Source of the DNA: Tenrec ecaudatus
Lineage: Eukaryota > Chordata > Mammalia > Afrosoricida > Tenrecidae
Length of the DNA stretch: 64,000 bases
Reading direction: 5' to 3'
NCBI RefSeq assembly: GCF_050624435.1
Contig: NC_134537.1
Location: 12,892,584 to 12,956,583 of the forward strand
Under the pieces are notes generated by a model that was not told the origin of the DNA, made no database searches, and saw only the letters and a list, made by a program, of their open reading frames with translations. Positions 22,561-34,469 of this stretch are shown here, one piece after another (the stretch's first letter is position 1; each line of letters opens with the position of its first letter). A program made the position numbers and the translations under genes.

Positions 22561-24010
22561 CAAGGGGGTAATCCCTCTGAAAAACCAGAATTTTTTTCTC
22601 TCAAAGCTATGTATCAAAATTTTTTTACAAACAATTTTATCACCTTAAAAATACTCCCCATTACACTTAATACATCTGTCAAATCTGGGATTCCATTCTT
22701 TGAAACATGTTTCAAACTCATCTGTTTGGAAGGGTGACTGCACCTCCCTCATTCTTTTTTCTTCTTCTTCTATATCATCAAATTAATGTCCTTTCATGTC
22801 CCTCTTCATTCATGGAAACAAAAAAGGTTACACAGAACCAGGTCAGATGAGTAAGGTGTGTGGGGCATAAGCAACATGCTGTTTTTAGCCCCAAACTGGC
22901 ACACTGAGATGGGTGCATGAGCAGGTGCATTGTCATGGTGGCAAAACCAGTCCCCTGCCTGCGGCAAATCAGGCCTTTTTTGTCTCACACTGTTACACAA
23001 TCTTTCTAGAACCTTTAAATAGCAATCTTGATTAACAGTCTGACCTGGTAGAACAAACTCCAAATGCACTATCCTCCTCACATCAAAAAAACAAGTGAGC
23101 ATCGTCTTGATCTTTGATTTCACTTGACGAACATTTTTTTGGGTGAGATGACGATGGTGTCTTCCCCTGGTTTGGTTGATGTTTGGTTTTGGTTTAGGGT
23201 CATAAGGATAGCACCATGTAATTACCTTGGAAAAAGTCTGGGTTGTTTTGGAGCTGTTCTTTCAAAGCAAGGCAAGTTTCTACTCAAAACTGTTTTTCCT
23301 GTTCAGTCAGAATCCAAGGCACAAATTTCTCAGTGACACGTTAAAAAAATAAATCATTTTATTGGAGGCTCTTACAGCTCTGATAATAATCCAGATATCC
23401 ATTGTATCAATACATATGTTGCCATCATCAATTTCAAAATATTTTCTTTCTGTTTAAGCCCTTGATATCAGCTCCTCTCTTTTGTCTCACCCTTCTCATT
23501 TCCCAAATCTTGCATTAAAATTCACTGAAACAAGCTCCAGGATAGTCCAGATAACTTTCCCATCGTCAGCCTTCCAGCACAAGTGCATGAATTTTGAGAT
23601 TTTTGTCCATTCAGGAAGTTGACAGATATTCAGAAAGAGGTTTGTCATCAAACAGCATTTCACCTTTTTTGAAATGAGAAAACTACATGTACATCTGAGT
23701 TTTTCCTATTGTGCTGTCCTTGGAAGCTGTGTCCCACATCGCAACAGTTTCTGTGGCATTTTTTCCTGAACAAGAAACAAACTTTCACAGTCACACACCG
23801 TTTTCTTAAATCGACCATCACAAAAAATGATGTTGGAGTGAAACTTTTTATGAAAAAATTCACTGTGCTAGAGAGAACCTTCCCAGGTGACACCACTGGG
23901 TGCACTAATTCAGAGGGAGTTGCTCAATGCTTGCCTAGCAGGAAAAATGTGTACTTTGAAAGATCTGCCCAGTGGAAGTTTTTTTTCCATATTTTTTGGG
24001 GGGGAGGGTT
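22561..24010 (-). mobile_element. Mariner-like transposon, inactive, with a nested L1
   Basis: Minus-strand mariner, nearly complete. The left end (CAAGGGGGTAATCCC, preceded by TA) and the right end (CCATATTTTTTGGGG followed by GGGAGGG) form imperfect inverted repeats. A transposase remnant at 22806-23123 contains CFFDVRRIVHLEF and a preserved HHDNAPAH motif. The third catalytic site reads LCNLF, so the family's aspartate (PCDFF in the copy at 9.1 kb) has become asparagine, an inactivating change. The N-terminal part at 23660-23905 is in another frame. An L1 tail is inserted at 23341-23490. Confidence 0.9.
23341..23490 (-). mobile_element. L1 LINE tail inserted in the mariner
   Basis: A 150-bp L1 3' end (ATCATTTTATTGGAGGCTC followed by ATCCATTGTATC and CCTTGATATCAGCTCC) interrupts the mariner text. 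The mariner resumes with CCCTTCTCATTTCCCAAATC, which matches 58260 in the other copy. This L1 insertion is younger than the mariner. Confidence 0.85.
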
Positions 24011-25737
24011 GATATCTCTTCATATAATCAATGAATTATGCCAACAGTATAATAATCTATTCACAAGATCATCACAAGATTTGTAAAAGTTTATTTCACA
24101 GCACAGTATAAGAACCATGAAGAGTATCTTTCAATCTTGGCATTGTATTCTATTCTTACTATATCACATTAATGAGTTTTGGGTTTTTATAAAGCATAAA
24201 TAGCAAAATATCATCCCTGAAAAACATAGATAAGAGAGGTCAGTTCTACCAGTAGCATTATCTGGGTATCCTTGTTTTCTCTAGAAATTAAGATAAATTC
24301 ATCTACTTTTAAATGCAAGGCTTTGCTCTGATTTCTGATACCTATGCTTAACAATTAAGAGGTGAATTAGCTTAGGACACTCTCCTGTGTGTCTAGGATA
24401 GACTATACCAACTTCCCTCATGTGAGATGTTTGCCACTGAAAGACTTCTCCTAATCTCAGTATGATTCACTGCTGACAGAGATAAGGCAGGGTAAAGCAT
24501 TTAAATCCTCTTTAAGTTGAGGTAGCTTAGCAGGCTCAGCTTTGAAGCCCTCGGAGTGCCAAGAGCCTGGTTTTCCCATTCTAAATAGGAAAATGCTTTT
24601 CCTTATTCCCCCAAATAGGTAATTAATTCTTGGTGGTGTGCTCGAGAGGAGGTGATGACAGGTTACTTTATCGTTCCGAGTCCTTACAAATCTCCAGCTT
24701 TCTTTATCCCATGAGGTCGCTAAGTATTCTAACACACAAAGAGGAATCAGCAGTCACATCAACAGTAGTGGTGAGAGTAATGATACTAATATTCCACCTT
24801 TTATAATCTTGGATTTAGAATGGATCACGTTCACGTATCTAAAAAGACCCTTTTAAAAATGTTTAGTAGGACTATCCTCCATCGCATTCTCTCTGCAGAA
24901 GAAAGGAGGTAGATTCACTTTGCAGGACATTCAGTCGGATGAACATTTATGGAACAGTATTTGTTTGATTCGAGGTTAGTCATTTTGGCCGGGAGAATAT
25001 AAAAAATGGTTCTAGATTATGGTCTTTGTTCTTGAGACCCACATCTAAAAGTGGAGCAGCGCTGCCCTTATGTAACGGAGCCCGCCAGAGCTCGGTGCCA
25101 AAGTCAGTGTCCTATTTTCTTGCGGCCACCCTCCTCCTTCCTTCCCCTGTCCCCTTCCTCTTTTTCTTCCAAAATAATTTACCGGGTGTCTATTTTTCTG
25201 AGGGCCCAGGATAGGTGCTTGGCACAGAGATGAAGAAGGTACTGGACCTGATCTTCAGAGAGTCCCCCATGCCCAGAGGAGTCCCTCACATTGAGGAGGC
25301 AAGAAGCAGACATTGGAAAGGCTTGGTAGGAAGACAGTATGTGGTTACATGGCTTTGAGCAGAGGCTCAAAAATGTGAATCTCCACATGCTCCGTCTGAT
25401 GCTCTTCTTGGTCCTCCCAGTGAGGTGTAGAGAGGTAAAATCTAGAGGATAGCTTCAAGAGTTTTGGCAAATTGCCTGAATTAAAAAAAAAAAAAAACCC
25501 TTTCTTTTTTCAATGGGCAGAAGTGAGGACAGATGGCCTTTTCTACTTTATTTTCCGGAGGAAGCTTTGAAAGTGAAATGCTGAGGTAAAGATGGGAGAT
25601 GATTTCGCTTTCCAAAGATTGGGAAAGGAAGCACATTGAGATCTTGGATAACTTGGCCACGGTCTCACTAAGTTTGGTGTCTCCTCATGTGGTAAAACGT
25701 GTCACCTAGGGGTTGCTACAGCAGGTCTTCTGTCATT
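24011..25737. other. Repeat-free single-copy block
   Basis: No transposon recognised; an A-rich run lies at 25481-25497. The segment 24460-24730 (GGTAATTAATTCTTGGTGG, GAGGTGATGACAGG) has a conserved-enhancer-like texture. No open frame with a recognisable motif. Confidence 0.4.
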
Positions 25738-26993
25738 TGTGTTCCATGCAGCAAACCCGTTCTCAAGAAGGTCTCAAAATCCAGGTGAGATTGACTCCAG
25801 CTTTTATTTTGGCCCATGTGGACTTGTTCTACCCTTCTTCAGCTTGACTTGAACTGTCATCTGAGCGATTGATGGTCTAGTCCACAATCAGTCCCTGGTC
25901 TGGTTTTAGCTGCTAACATTGAGCTTCTCCATGGTCACTTCCTATAATTGTAGTCAATTTGATTTCTGTGTATTCCATCTGGAGAAGTCCATGTGTATAG
26001 CTGCCATGTGTGTTGTTAGAAAAGAAAGTATTTCATTGAAAAAGTCATTGGTCTTGCAAAGTTCTGTCATGTGATCTCCAGCCTAGTTTCTATCACGAAG
26101 ACCATGTTTTCCAACTACGGTGCCTTCCTCTTTGTTTTCAACGTTTGCAACCCAATCACTGGTCATTATCAATGCATCTGGATAGCCCGTTTGATCAATA
26201 TCTGACCAAAGATGTTGGTCGAATTCTTCAATTTTCCCATTACCAACATGTGTGGTTGGTGCATACATTTGAATAACAGTGGATTGATTGGATGTCCTTG
26301 AAGAAAGAGATAATCCTATCACATCAATCTACTTCAACATTGACTTTGAAACGTCCTTTGGGACAACCCATTCTTTTTGATTGTGTCATTTCTGGCACGA
26401 CACAAAATCATATGAATTTCTGATTTGAAATGGCCAGTACTAGTCCATTTCGACTCACTAATGCCTAGCATACTGGTCTTCACGCGTTCCATTTAATTTT
26501 TGATGACTTCCAATTTTCCTAGATTTATACTTCATACGTTCCACGTCCTGACCATTAGTTGATATTTTCAGCTGCTTCTCCTTTACCTAGAGTTGTGTGC
26601 CATCAGCTAATGACGAGCCTGAGGGTCCACTCCCATGTCACCATGGTCGGCTCCACTCTGAGAAACCAGCTCCTCAGTTTCATTTCAAGTGCCCCTGATC
26701 TGAGGGCTCCATCCTCCAGCACCATCTCTGATAATGTTCTGCTTCCATTCGTTAGACCTTTCCAATCCGAAAAGGTTTGACGCTGTGCATTTGGGTTTCA
26801 GTGGCTGCTTCCTCCAGAGTCGGCAGCTGATTCCTTCTTGGTTTTCTGTTGTTAATCTGGAAACTCTCCTGACATCTGTTCACTTTGGGTGATCCTGCTG
26901 GCATTTGAGATACCAGTGTCAAAGCATCCAGCGTCACAGCCACACACAAGCCACCACAATATGACAAACTAACAGACAAACGGTGTGAAACAA
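25738..26993 (-). mobile_element. RTE/BovB-type LINE: 5' UTR and endonuclease only
   Basis: Minus-strand RTE. The 5' end lies at about 26990 (ATATGACAAACTAACAGAC on the plus strand) and the apurinic-endonuclease region follows. A minus-strand frame at 26083-26322 encodes VIQMYAPTTHVGNGKIEEF and later SDWVANVENKEEGTVVGKHG, the endonuclease motif region, with SDW where RTE copies usually have GDW (glycine to serine). The element stops at about 25738, before the reverse transcriptase. Loss of the 3' half is the reverse of the usual LINE 5' truncation. Confidence 0.85.
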
Positions 26994-26995
26994 TT

Positions 26996-27010
26996 TATAG
27001 ACCGGTATTT
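26996..27010. repeat. Target-site duplication, left
   Basis: TATAGACCGGTATTT, matching TATAGACAGGTATTT at 27370-27384 with one mismatch. Confidence 0.85.
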
Positions 27011-27369
27011 AAAAAAATTAAATACTTTTATTAGGGGCTCTTACATCTCATATCACAATCCATCCATTCATCTATGTGTCAAGCACATTTGTACACATAT
27101 TGCCACCATCATTTTGAAAGCATTTTCTTTCTACTTGAGCCCTTGATATCAGCTCCTCATTTCTCCCTTCTTCCCCTCCCTCCCTCCTATATGAATGCTT
27201 GGTTTGTTATAAATGATTATTTTCCTATCTTACACCATCGTCTGTCACCCTTCACCCACCTTTCTGTGGCTTGTCCCCTGGGAGGAGGCTATACGTTGAT
27301 CCTTGTGATCGATTCCCCCTTTCTCCCCCCACCTTCCCCTTCTCCTCCTGGTATCTCTGTTCTCATTGT
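27011..27369 (-). mobile_element. L1 LINE, 359-bp 5'-truncated insertion
   Basis: 3' end of the long-3'-UTR L1 family (ACTTTTATTAGGGGCTCTTAC), flanked by a 15-bp target duplication with one mismatch. Its host site is at the extreme 5' end of the RTE copy. Confidence 0.9.
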
Positions 27370-27589
27370 TATAGACAGGTATTTTAACCTCACCCCCCTA
27401 GTGATGTCTCTTTGGTCTGGCTGCTGCAGGTTTCATAAGAGGATTATTTTAATGAATCAGACACTTTATGCGTCAGCATAGCCAATGGAGGGTTACTTAG
27501 AGACTTTAGAAATGTGAGCGCTGAAGTGAAGTCGACTGTAGGGTGAGAGATGCTTATATTTGCTTAATGTGAGGCTGGATTGTCACTTC

Positions 27590-28035
27590 CTACTACATGA
27601 AGTTCCGAGTTCTTCAGCTGGGTTTTAAGACCCTCCCTGCTTTGCTCTTAGGTGATCTTTCCAGCTTGATTTCCGACCGCGCTCCAATTTGCTGTCTCTG
27701 TGTTGGCTGAACTGAACTGAACGCATCTTTCCCTCTGTGCTTTCGCTCATGCGAGAGGGAATCTCTACCCTCTTCCTTATTTTTTTTAATCACTCAAATC
27801 CATGAAATTCTAATAGATGCCAGGAAGAAACCATCTCTTTTTCTTTAGAAAACACAGTGCACCTAATGTGAAACTCTTTTAAATGTATGAGTATGAGAGA
27901 CTCCCCCTGCCCCCACCCTTTTCTCTTAACAAGCCACGAGCATGTTGAAGACAGGAGTCACATTTTGACTATTTTTATACCCACTGCAGTGCCTTGCTCA
28001 TACTAGAAGTGTTTTGGTCAATGATGATATGCTAT
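27590..28035 (+). mobile_element. L2 LINE 3' fragment
   Basis: Resembles the L2 3' region in sense: a TTTTAAGACCCTCCCTGCTTT-like stretch near 27630, and near 27955-28015 the GACAGGAGTCACATTTTGAC and AGTGCCTTGCTCATACTAG text typical of L2 ends. Highly diverged; assignment by eye. Confidence 0.5.
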
Positions 28036-28140
28036 CAGAAACTGAAATTGGGCATTTGAGGAATTTTTAAGTCATTATCTTTAATTCCTAATTGATCTCA
28101 TCTTCCTCCTAAAACTGATTTTCGTCATATGCTGTTGTTA

Positions 28141-28459
28141 GGAAGACTGGATTTGAATTTGAACTCAGTGGCCATAGGCAAGCTGACCTTACTAAATCTC
28201 ACTCTTCTACTCTGTAAAAAGAAGACAGTCATTTCCAGCAATAGTTCATCGTGTTAGCTGAAATAATCCACACACAATCTCCTAAGTAACTAATAAATAT
28301 TCAATGAACACGTTTGTAAGACCGACTATAATAAATGAAAAGATAGACATTGTTCCTGTCTTCATGAAACTTTCATTTTTATTCAATTTTTCCCTCCTTA
28401 TGAGGTTCATTAGCAAGAAGGCAATCATCAATACGTCAGCGTTGGTTTATTCTGGCCCA
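28141..28459 (+). repeat. Left arm of an imperfect palindrome
   Basis: The reverse complement of this 319-bp segment matches 29071-29387 along its length at roughly 85% by eye, with small indels. The arm contains a MIR-like core (GGATTTGAATTTGAACTC and CTACTCTGTAAAAAG) plus about 100 bp of sequence that is not obviously MIR (CCTCCTTATGAGGTTC, GGTTTATTCTGGCC). Confidence 0.85.
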
Positions 28460-28689
28460 GTCATCCTATCTTTTTAACAATCTTTGACCGTTTCCTTTTC
28501 TCTCATTCATATAGAATGGCTTCCAATAGCTTGTTTTCATTGGTCCTTATGGCCAAGGTAAGCCCAACCTGCTTAATGATCTTGACTGTAGACCTCACCT
28601 TTCATCTTTTCTTTCCACCCACCGTGCCACAGTCAGACTCACTTTCTTCACATGCAGCAGCGATAATAACCACGTTTTCAGAGCTCGTG

Positions 28690-28875
28690 TGAAGTACCAG
28701 GCACTATGTTTACATCTCATTTCATCTTCCAAACCGCATAAGCTAGGTTATATTTCTTCACTTTAAGAATGAGGACAATGAGGTTCAGAGAAGCTAAATG
28801 ACTTACTTAAGATCTTAGAGCTTCTTCTGTAGATCTGGAATTGTACCAGTTTTTGCTCACTTCTAGACGCCGCTC
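28690..28875 (-). mobile_element. MIR SINE in the palindrome spacer
   Basis: Antisense MIR-like core: GAATGAGGACAATGAGGTTC, AGAGAAGCTAAATGACTTAC, GATCTGGAATTGTACC. Separate from the MIR cores inside the two arms. Confidence 0.6.
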
Positions 28876-29070
28876 TTAAACACTATGCGCTCTCTCTCAC
28901 ACGTGTAGAGCATTGCTCCCAGTGATCTGGTATGTCGGTTCTCTGGGGGCCAAAAAGGACCTGTCTGTAGGGTTTGCCAATTTCTGTGTCTGAATATGCT
29001 TATTTTAAGCTGCTTGTCATTTAGCAACGAGTTCACAAAATTTCTGAATATTTGATCATTGGCTCTTGCA

Positions 29071-29387
29071 GGCCAGTATAAACCAACTCTGACATATGGA
29101 TGATTGTCCCCTTGCTGAAGAACCTCAGAAGGAGGGAAAATTGAATAAAAATGAAAGTTTCACGGAGGCAGCAACAATGTCTATTTTTTCATTCATTGCA
29201 GTCGGTCTCCCCAAAGTGTTCATTGAACATTTATTAGTTATGTAGGAGATTTTGTGTGTGTTATTTCAACTAACACGATGAGCGATTGCTGGAAATGACT
29301 GTCTTCTTTTTACAGAGTAGGACAGTGAGACTTAGTAAGGTCAGCTTGCCTATGGGCTCTGAGTTCGAATTCAAACCCAGTCTTCCA
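29071..29387 (-). repeat. Right arm of an imperfect palindrome
   Basis: Reverse-complement match to 28141-28459; the spacer is 611 bp. Similarity ends sharply on both sides (outer edges at 28141 and 29387). Confidence 0.85.
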
Positions 29388-29574
29388 ATTTTAAATCTCT
29401 TCATTACATCTGTCCTGGGGCAAGGGTTTACCTCCCCTCTCTTGCCAACAGGAGTCCTCGGATCATATAAACAATAATGCACTCCACTGCTAACTGCAAC
29501 GCTGGGAATTCTGATCTACCTAGAGATGCCTCAGAAGAAAAGTCTGGTGATCACTTAAAACAACAACAGAACCC

Positions 29575-29675
29575 CAGCCATTTAAACCCTGTGGAGGACA
29601 GCTTTATGCTAATATGCTTGGATTCCTTATGAATCCGAATCAACTTGACGGCAACTGGTGTCTGGTAGTCTCAAC
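29575..29675 (+). mobile_element. AfroSINE 3' fragment
   Basis: Tail-region text in sense: CCCTGTGGAGGACAG, AATCCGAATCAACTTGACGG, CAACTGGTG. Confidence 0.65.
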
Positions 29676-31439
29676 GAACTGAACATTGAGAGCTCAATAC
29701 ATATTTGGATTATTAAGTGCATCCTCCTAATACTTCTGACTCCCAATTCCAGTCAAGGTCATTCTTTTATAGAAATGATCTGTATATGTGCATATATGGA
29801 ATTGTATGTTTATCCACCTGCCTCTTTGTGGACCAGGTACAGTTGCTTAGAGCCAAAAAGATGGAGAAGAAGAAAATGAAATGATCTGAAATCCACCTAG
29901 AAATATTAAATCAAGGAACAGAACCCCAAAGGAGTTTTTCTTGGCTCCAGTCTTGGAGGTGAAACATATGCTCTTCCATGCCTGAGAGGAGCCAAGTCCA
30001 GGGGCCGGCCCCCCTTTGAGGAGAGAATAAAAGATACTGCTAATTGGAGCAACGTTTAGTGCCACTCTGGGGATGTGCCTGGCACCCTCGCGCTCAGCCC
30101 CAGGCACATTTTTGTGCCAGACGTGGGATCTGGAGAGAAGACATTCAACCCTGATTAATTTATAGACTGTGTTAGAGTGTGTGCCTTCTGGGCTCTGAAC
30201 CAGGGCTCACAGAGGAAGTACTGGGCCTCCAAACCTGCTCCCCGAGGAGCAGCTCAAATCCAAGGGCCATCGAGCCTGCTGCCAGATGCAGGAGGCAACT
30301 ACTACATGTGCCTTATATTTGAAATATCCTTCAGCCCTCTAAAGTCCATTTAATAAATAGAAGCCTGTGAAAGACACAAGGATAAAATGGGCAGAGACAT
30401 CCTGATGGCTCAAATCTAGCCAGAGTAGCTGCTTCAGGTCTGTGTGAAGTTGAGTCTCTTCTGCAAAACATTTTAATGTGATGCTATTTATCTGGAAATT
30501 CTTGTAATGCTTCAGCGTAACTCTGGTAAACAGAATGTGAACTTGGTCCTGTGGAGCAGCCCAGTGCATAACCTACAGAACCGATGCGGTGGCCCTACAG
30601 GGGTCAACCAGACTGTGTGGGAAAAAGGATGGCGTTGAGGACAGAGAAGAGATCAGAGTGGGATATGCATTTAGTCAAATTAAAAAAGGAGTCTTATGCA
30701 GAATCTATAATAAGAGGCAACATTTATATAATCTCCTTCATTTTCTGAGTGGCATGAAAATGTTAAAACCTAATTAACCTTTAATGCACTCGTTTGAAGA
30801 TTGTTATATCAATTTTAAATGGATCAAAGTGAGACAGACAGGGCAACCGCCTGGCCCAAGGCTGTTGAGAGAGCAGTGTAGGGAAGATTTAAAGGTAGTT
30901 TTCTCCACTCTTCTGTTGAAAGAGCTTGTTTTTTTCCCCTCTTATAATACTCTAGCCATCCAGATGAGACCAAAAGCAAAGCTAAAAATACACATGGAAA
31001 ATGGGAGAGGATAAAAATATAAATAGACTGAAGAAGATTTAAATGAATTCATGGCTGGTAGCTCCATAATGGTAGCCCAAATGACACGGAAGTCTGGGTA
31101 TCATCCCAACTGTACGCCTGTCCATTGGCAGAGCATTAGATTACACCTAGGTCTTGATAGGTTGGGGTGGTCTTTACCTATCATTGTGGCTTACTTTAAA
31201 GCTTTTCTCACCTAATCTCTTGGTTTTTTTGTTTGTTGATTTCTTTCATTTTATCGATTTTAAAATTGCCTACCGACAAAGATGATGATTGAAAAGCAGT
31301 GTTAGTGTTGGATTTCCAACTGGCTAGACTCATAAAATGTTTGTTCAATGCAAAGCCATTTCCTAGGGGTATCTATGAAGGTCATTTCTCCTACAGCGGA
31401 GGCCTCTTCTTTGTGGCTAGCAACTCATGAAATGCTGCT
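29676..31439. other. Repeat-free block, candidate conserved non-coding sequence at 30000-31010
   Basis: No transposon recognised. The stretch contains CTGCTAATTGGAGC, CCTGATTAATTTATAG and AAAACCTAATTAACCTTTAATG, and lacks long open frames. It looks like constrained non-coding DNA, but that cannot be shown from one sequence. Confidence 0.3.
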
Positions 31440-31645
31440 TGTCCCGCACCATTCCCATGATTGCTTGTGGTACAGACTTGTGATCCATAGAGTTTTCCTT
31501 GGATGGATTTTGGAAGTAGATCACCAGGCCTTTCTTGCTAGCCCATTCTGGCTTGGGTATGTCACTAGAGCTTGTTCAGCATGGCAATATACAATGCTCC
31601 ACTGACAGATGGGCAGTGGCTTCACATGTTGTGCAGTGAACAACA
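31440..31645 (-). mobile_element. RTE 5'-region or related fragment
   Basis: GGAAGTAGATCACCAGGCC and CTCCACTGACAGATGGGC fit the 5' region of afrotherian RTE elements (compare 26790-26985). Diverged; could also be a long SINE variant. Confidence 0.45.
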
Positions 31646-31684
31646 GAATCAAAAAACAACACCCACCCACTATTATTGAGCCAT

Positions 31685-31830
31685 TCTTCCTCACAGGACC
31701 CAGTAGGCCAGAGTAGAATGGCCCCATAAGGTTTTCAAGACAGCTTCTTGATCTTCCATGGAATTACTGATGAGTTTAAACCACTAAACTTGCAGTTAGC
31801 AGCCCAGTGCACTAGACCTCTAGGTCTCCT
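31685..31830 (-). mobile_element. AfroSINE (antisense)
   Basis: GCCAGAGTAGAATGGCCCC, CATAAGGTTTTCAAGAC, CTTGCAGTTAGCAGCCCAG: AfroSINE body and tRNA-related head in antisense, tail end missing. Confidence 0.8.
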
Positions 31831-31844
31831 TCAGGAAATGACCA

Positions 31845-32010
31845 ACCAAATCAAATCCACTGCCATCAAGTTGGTTCTGACTCAGAATGACCCGGTAGGA
31901 TAGACTAGAACTGTCCCTTTGGATTTCCAGGAGAGTCGATCTTTATGGGAGCAGACAGCCTCATCTTTCTCCCTCAGACAAGACAATGGACTTGGGCTCC
32001 ATGATGCCAC
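31845..32010 (-). mobile_element. AfroSINE (antisense)
   Basis: A second antisense copy immediately after the first: TCCACTGCCATCAAGTTGG, TCTGACTCAGAATGACCCGG, AGCAGACAGCCTCATCTTTC. Confidence 0.85.
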
Positions 32011-32457
32011 TCTTTAAGGACAAGACAGATCTACTCAAATCCCAATTTAAAGCCCGAGCTTCCAGTTTTATTCGTCCTCCATTGATTGCTATCTTTATTG
32101 TTTGATTGATTCATTCATCCACCAGTAGTAGCAAATAGCTTTTCTGTGTAATATACTTGACTAGGTGTTAGAAAGATGAATTAATCTTGGCTCCTTGTCA
32201 CAAAGAATGAAATACTGATGGCGATGATAATGACAGGCTAATAAAAATAAACCTAAACTAAAAATATTCCCTGAAGTCTTGTTTAAATTAATCAATAGTT
32301 TAAATTAATTAGTAGTAAAGAATGTCTTCCTTGAGTATTATGCTTTATTAAATATTTATTAAATAGAATGGGAGTATACTCATGGGGGGGTATACATATG
32401 CACATATATGTTTAACATAAGGTATTTCTTCTTCTGTACTCATCTGTGCTGCACATG
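32011..32457. other. No recognisable feature
   Basis: AT-rich sequence with nothing recognised. Confidence 0.5.
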
Positions 32458-32645
32458 CAGCCCTGGCGGCATAGTGGTTACGAGTTGGGCCTTCTCCAAG
32501 GCCAGTACTTCAAAACTACGAGCAGCTACTCGGGGCTTTCTACTCCCACAAAGTCACCATTTTGAGAACTCACAGGGACAGTTCTACCCTGCTGTATAGG
32601 GTCACCATGAGTCGGCATCAACTTGATGTTGCAAATATATCCATG
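32458..32645 (+). mobile_element. AfroSINE, near full length (sense)
   Basis: Starts CAGCCCTGGCGGCATAGTGG (tRNA-derived A-box region), proceeds through GGCTTTCTACTCCCACAAAG, and ends TCACCATGAGTCGGCATCAA. The most complete copy in the window and good evidence for Afrotheria. Confidence 0.9.
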
Positions 32646-33780
32646 GATATAGGACAGCATTACAAGGGGCATAAAGAAAGCAGAAGAAGAAAGGACCTCT
32701 GTATGAGGGATCAGGTTGACAAGGGCAACTCCGAAGTTCAGGTGGAAGCTTAGGGAGCAGCGAGTCTCTGTTAATGCAGGAGCGACAGCTTAGAAAAGGA
32801 CGGGACAAAGGACTGCACAACTCAAAGACTGTAATCAATGTCACTGCAGTGTGCGTATAGAAATACTTCAGTGGTATGTTCTGCTGGGTGTATTTTCAAC
32901 AACAACAAAAAATAACCTGTTAACAAAAGTAGCTGCAGCAGCAACAAATAACATATTGAGGTCTTACTCCATGTCAGCACTAGTTACATTTCATACAGAT
33001 GCTGATTCTACTCACGAAATTTCCCTGAAAGAATCATAATGATCCTTTTTTTGTCTAGATAAGATGACTGAGCGTAGAAGAGATTCAACTTTCTCATCAC
33101 AAAGTAGCAAGCGAAAACGAAAAGAAAGAATAAGACCCTAGAGTTATGAATGAAAAAGGAAGTGAAAAGGGAGGATCGCTCTGAGTCTGAAGTTCATCAC
33201 AAGAGATGAGCTTGATCGTGACATATAAATGGGGCTTAGAAGGATGTGCAGTTTTGGTTGGTTAAAACAAAGAGCATTCCAACTGGAGATAAAGGGCAGT
33301 AGATATTTGCTACTTTTGACTCCCTAGTCCCTATTGTCATCTTTTCTTTGGGTAATAGCACTCTGATTTACTTTTGAGAAATGATTTCCCCCCGTTGCAT
33401 TGAGTTTGAAAATCATCTATTCATGTCCTCCCGTTTTCTTTAGCCAAGACTGGATTCATTGAATATAATCTTTTTGGAACTGGAAAAAACATCCTGGACA
33501 CATCCTGGGGACCCAAGCCAAGGGCCGGAAGAACACTGGGGCAGTGAACCCTGGATCTTCAAGGTGCACAACATGCTCCAAAGGCTGCACGAGAGAGATC
33601 CGATGGGGAAATTCCACTAGGTGGGTTACACTTGTAACCCGAGGACTGAAGACTGAAAATTCATGGTGTTTGAAGAAACAGAAGACAGCTATGCCAAGAT
33701 TATCAAACTGTTGATAGGCGGACAATCATTCACGTACTACATCAATGTCCTATATGCTGTATTAAGATATATATTATTCA
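32646..33780. other. No recognisable feature
   Basis: No transposon or exon recognised. Confidence 0.5.
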
Positions 33781-33789
33781 ACCAAACTT
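33781..33789. repeat. Target-site duplication, left (ACCAAACTT)
   Basis: Exact 9-bp match to 34041-34049. Confidence 0.8.
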
Positions 33790-34040
33790 AAACAAATCAT
33801 TTTATTGGGGGCTCATACAGCTCTAATCACAATCCATCCATCATTCCATTCATTGTGTCAAGCACATTTGTTGCCATCATCATTTTCAAAACATTTTCTT
33901 TCTACTTGAGCCCTTGAGCTCTTCATTTATCCCCCCACACCTTCCCTCCCTCCCAAACCCTTGATAATTTATAAATTGTTATTATTTTTCTTATACTGAC
34001 CAATGTTTCCCTTCACCCACTTTTCTGTTGTCCATCCTCC
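33790..34040 (-). mobile_element. L1 LINE, 251-bp 5'-truncated insertion
   Basis: ATCATTTTATTGGGGGCTC start on the plus strand, truncated within the CCACTTTTCTGTTGTCCATCC module. The exact ACCAAACTT duplication marks a clean insertion. Confidence 0.9.
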
Positions 34041-34049
34041 ACCAAACTT

Positions 34050-34469
34050 GTGACTGACATTCTCAGTGAATATTATTGTAAAATTTCCCTGACAACCAGC
34101 TCCAATTGTTTGTGTGAATAGCATCCAGCCTTGAAAGGATTGATTCATTACAAGTGAATAATTCGGGTCCTGTGATATGGAGTTAGCCGACATTAGCCCA
34201 ATATCCCTCTCTCAACAGTGCTTTAAAAAATCAGTTCCAGGGGCTGATCAATGTCAATATTAAGAGAAGATCTTTATGCCCCAGGAAGATGATTGATAAG
34301 ATTCTCTACATAAATTAAAATGGAGGTATTTATACAGAGCCAAAGGCAGATTTAAAAAAAAACACCCCAAAATCCAAAACATAGATCCAGGAATGGGTTT
34401 TGGGGCTTGCACAAAATTCTAGCTCCAATTTCCTGCCCCATACTCGCCCTCAGGAAGGGAACACAGAAG
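34050..34469. other. No recognisable feature
   Basis: Nothing recognised. Confidence 0.4.
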
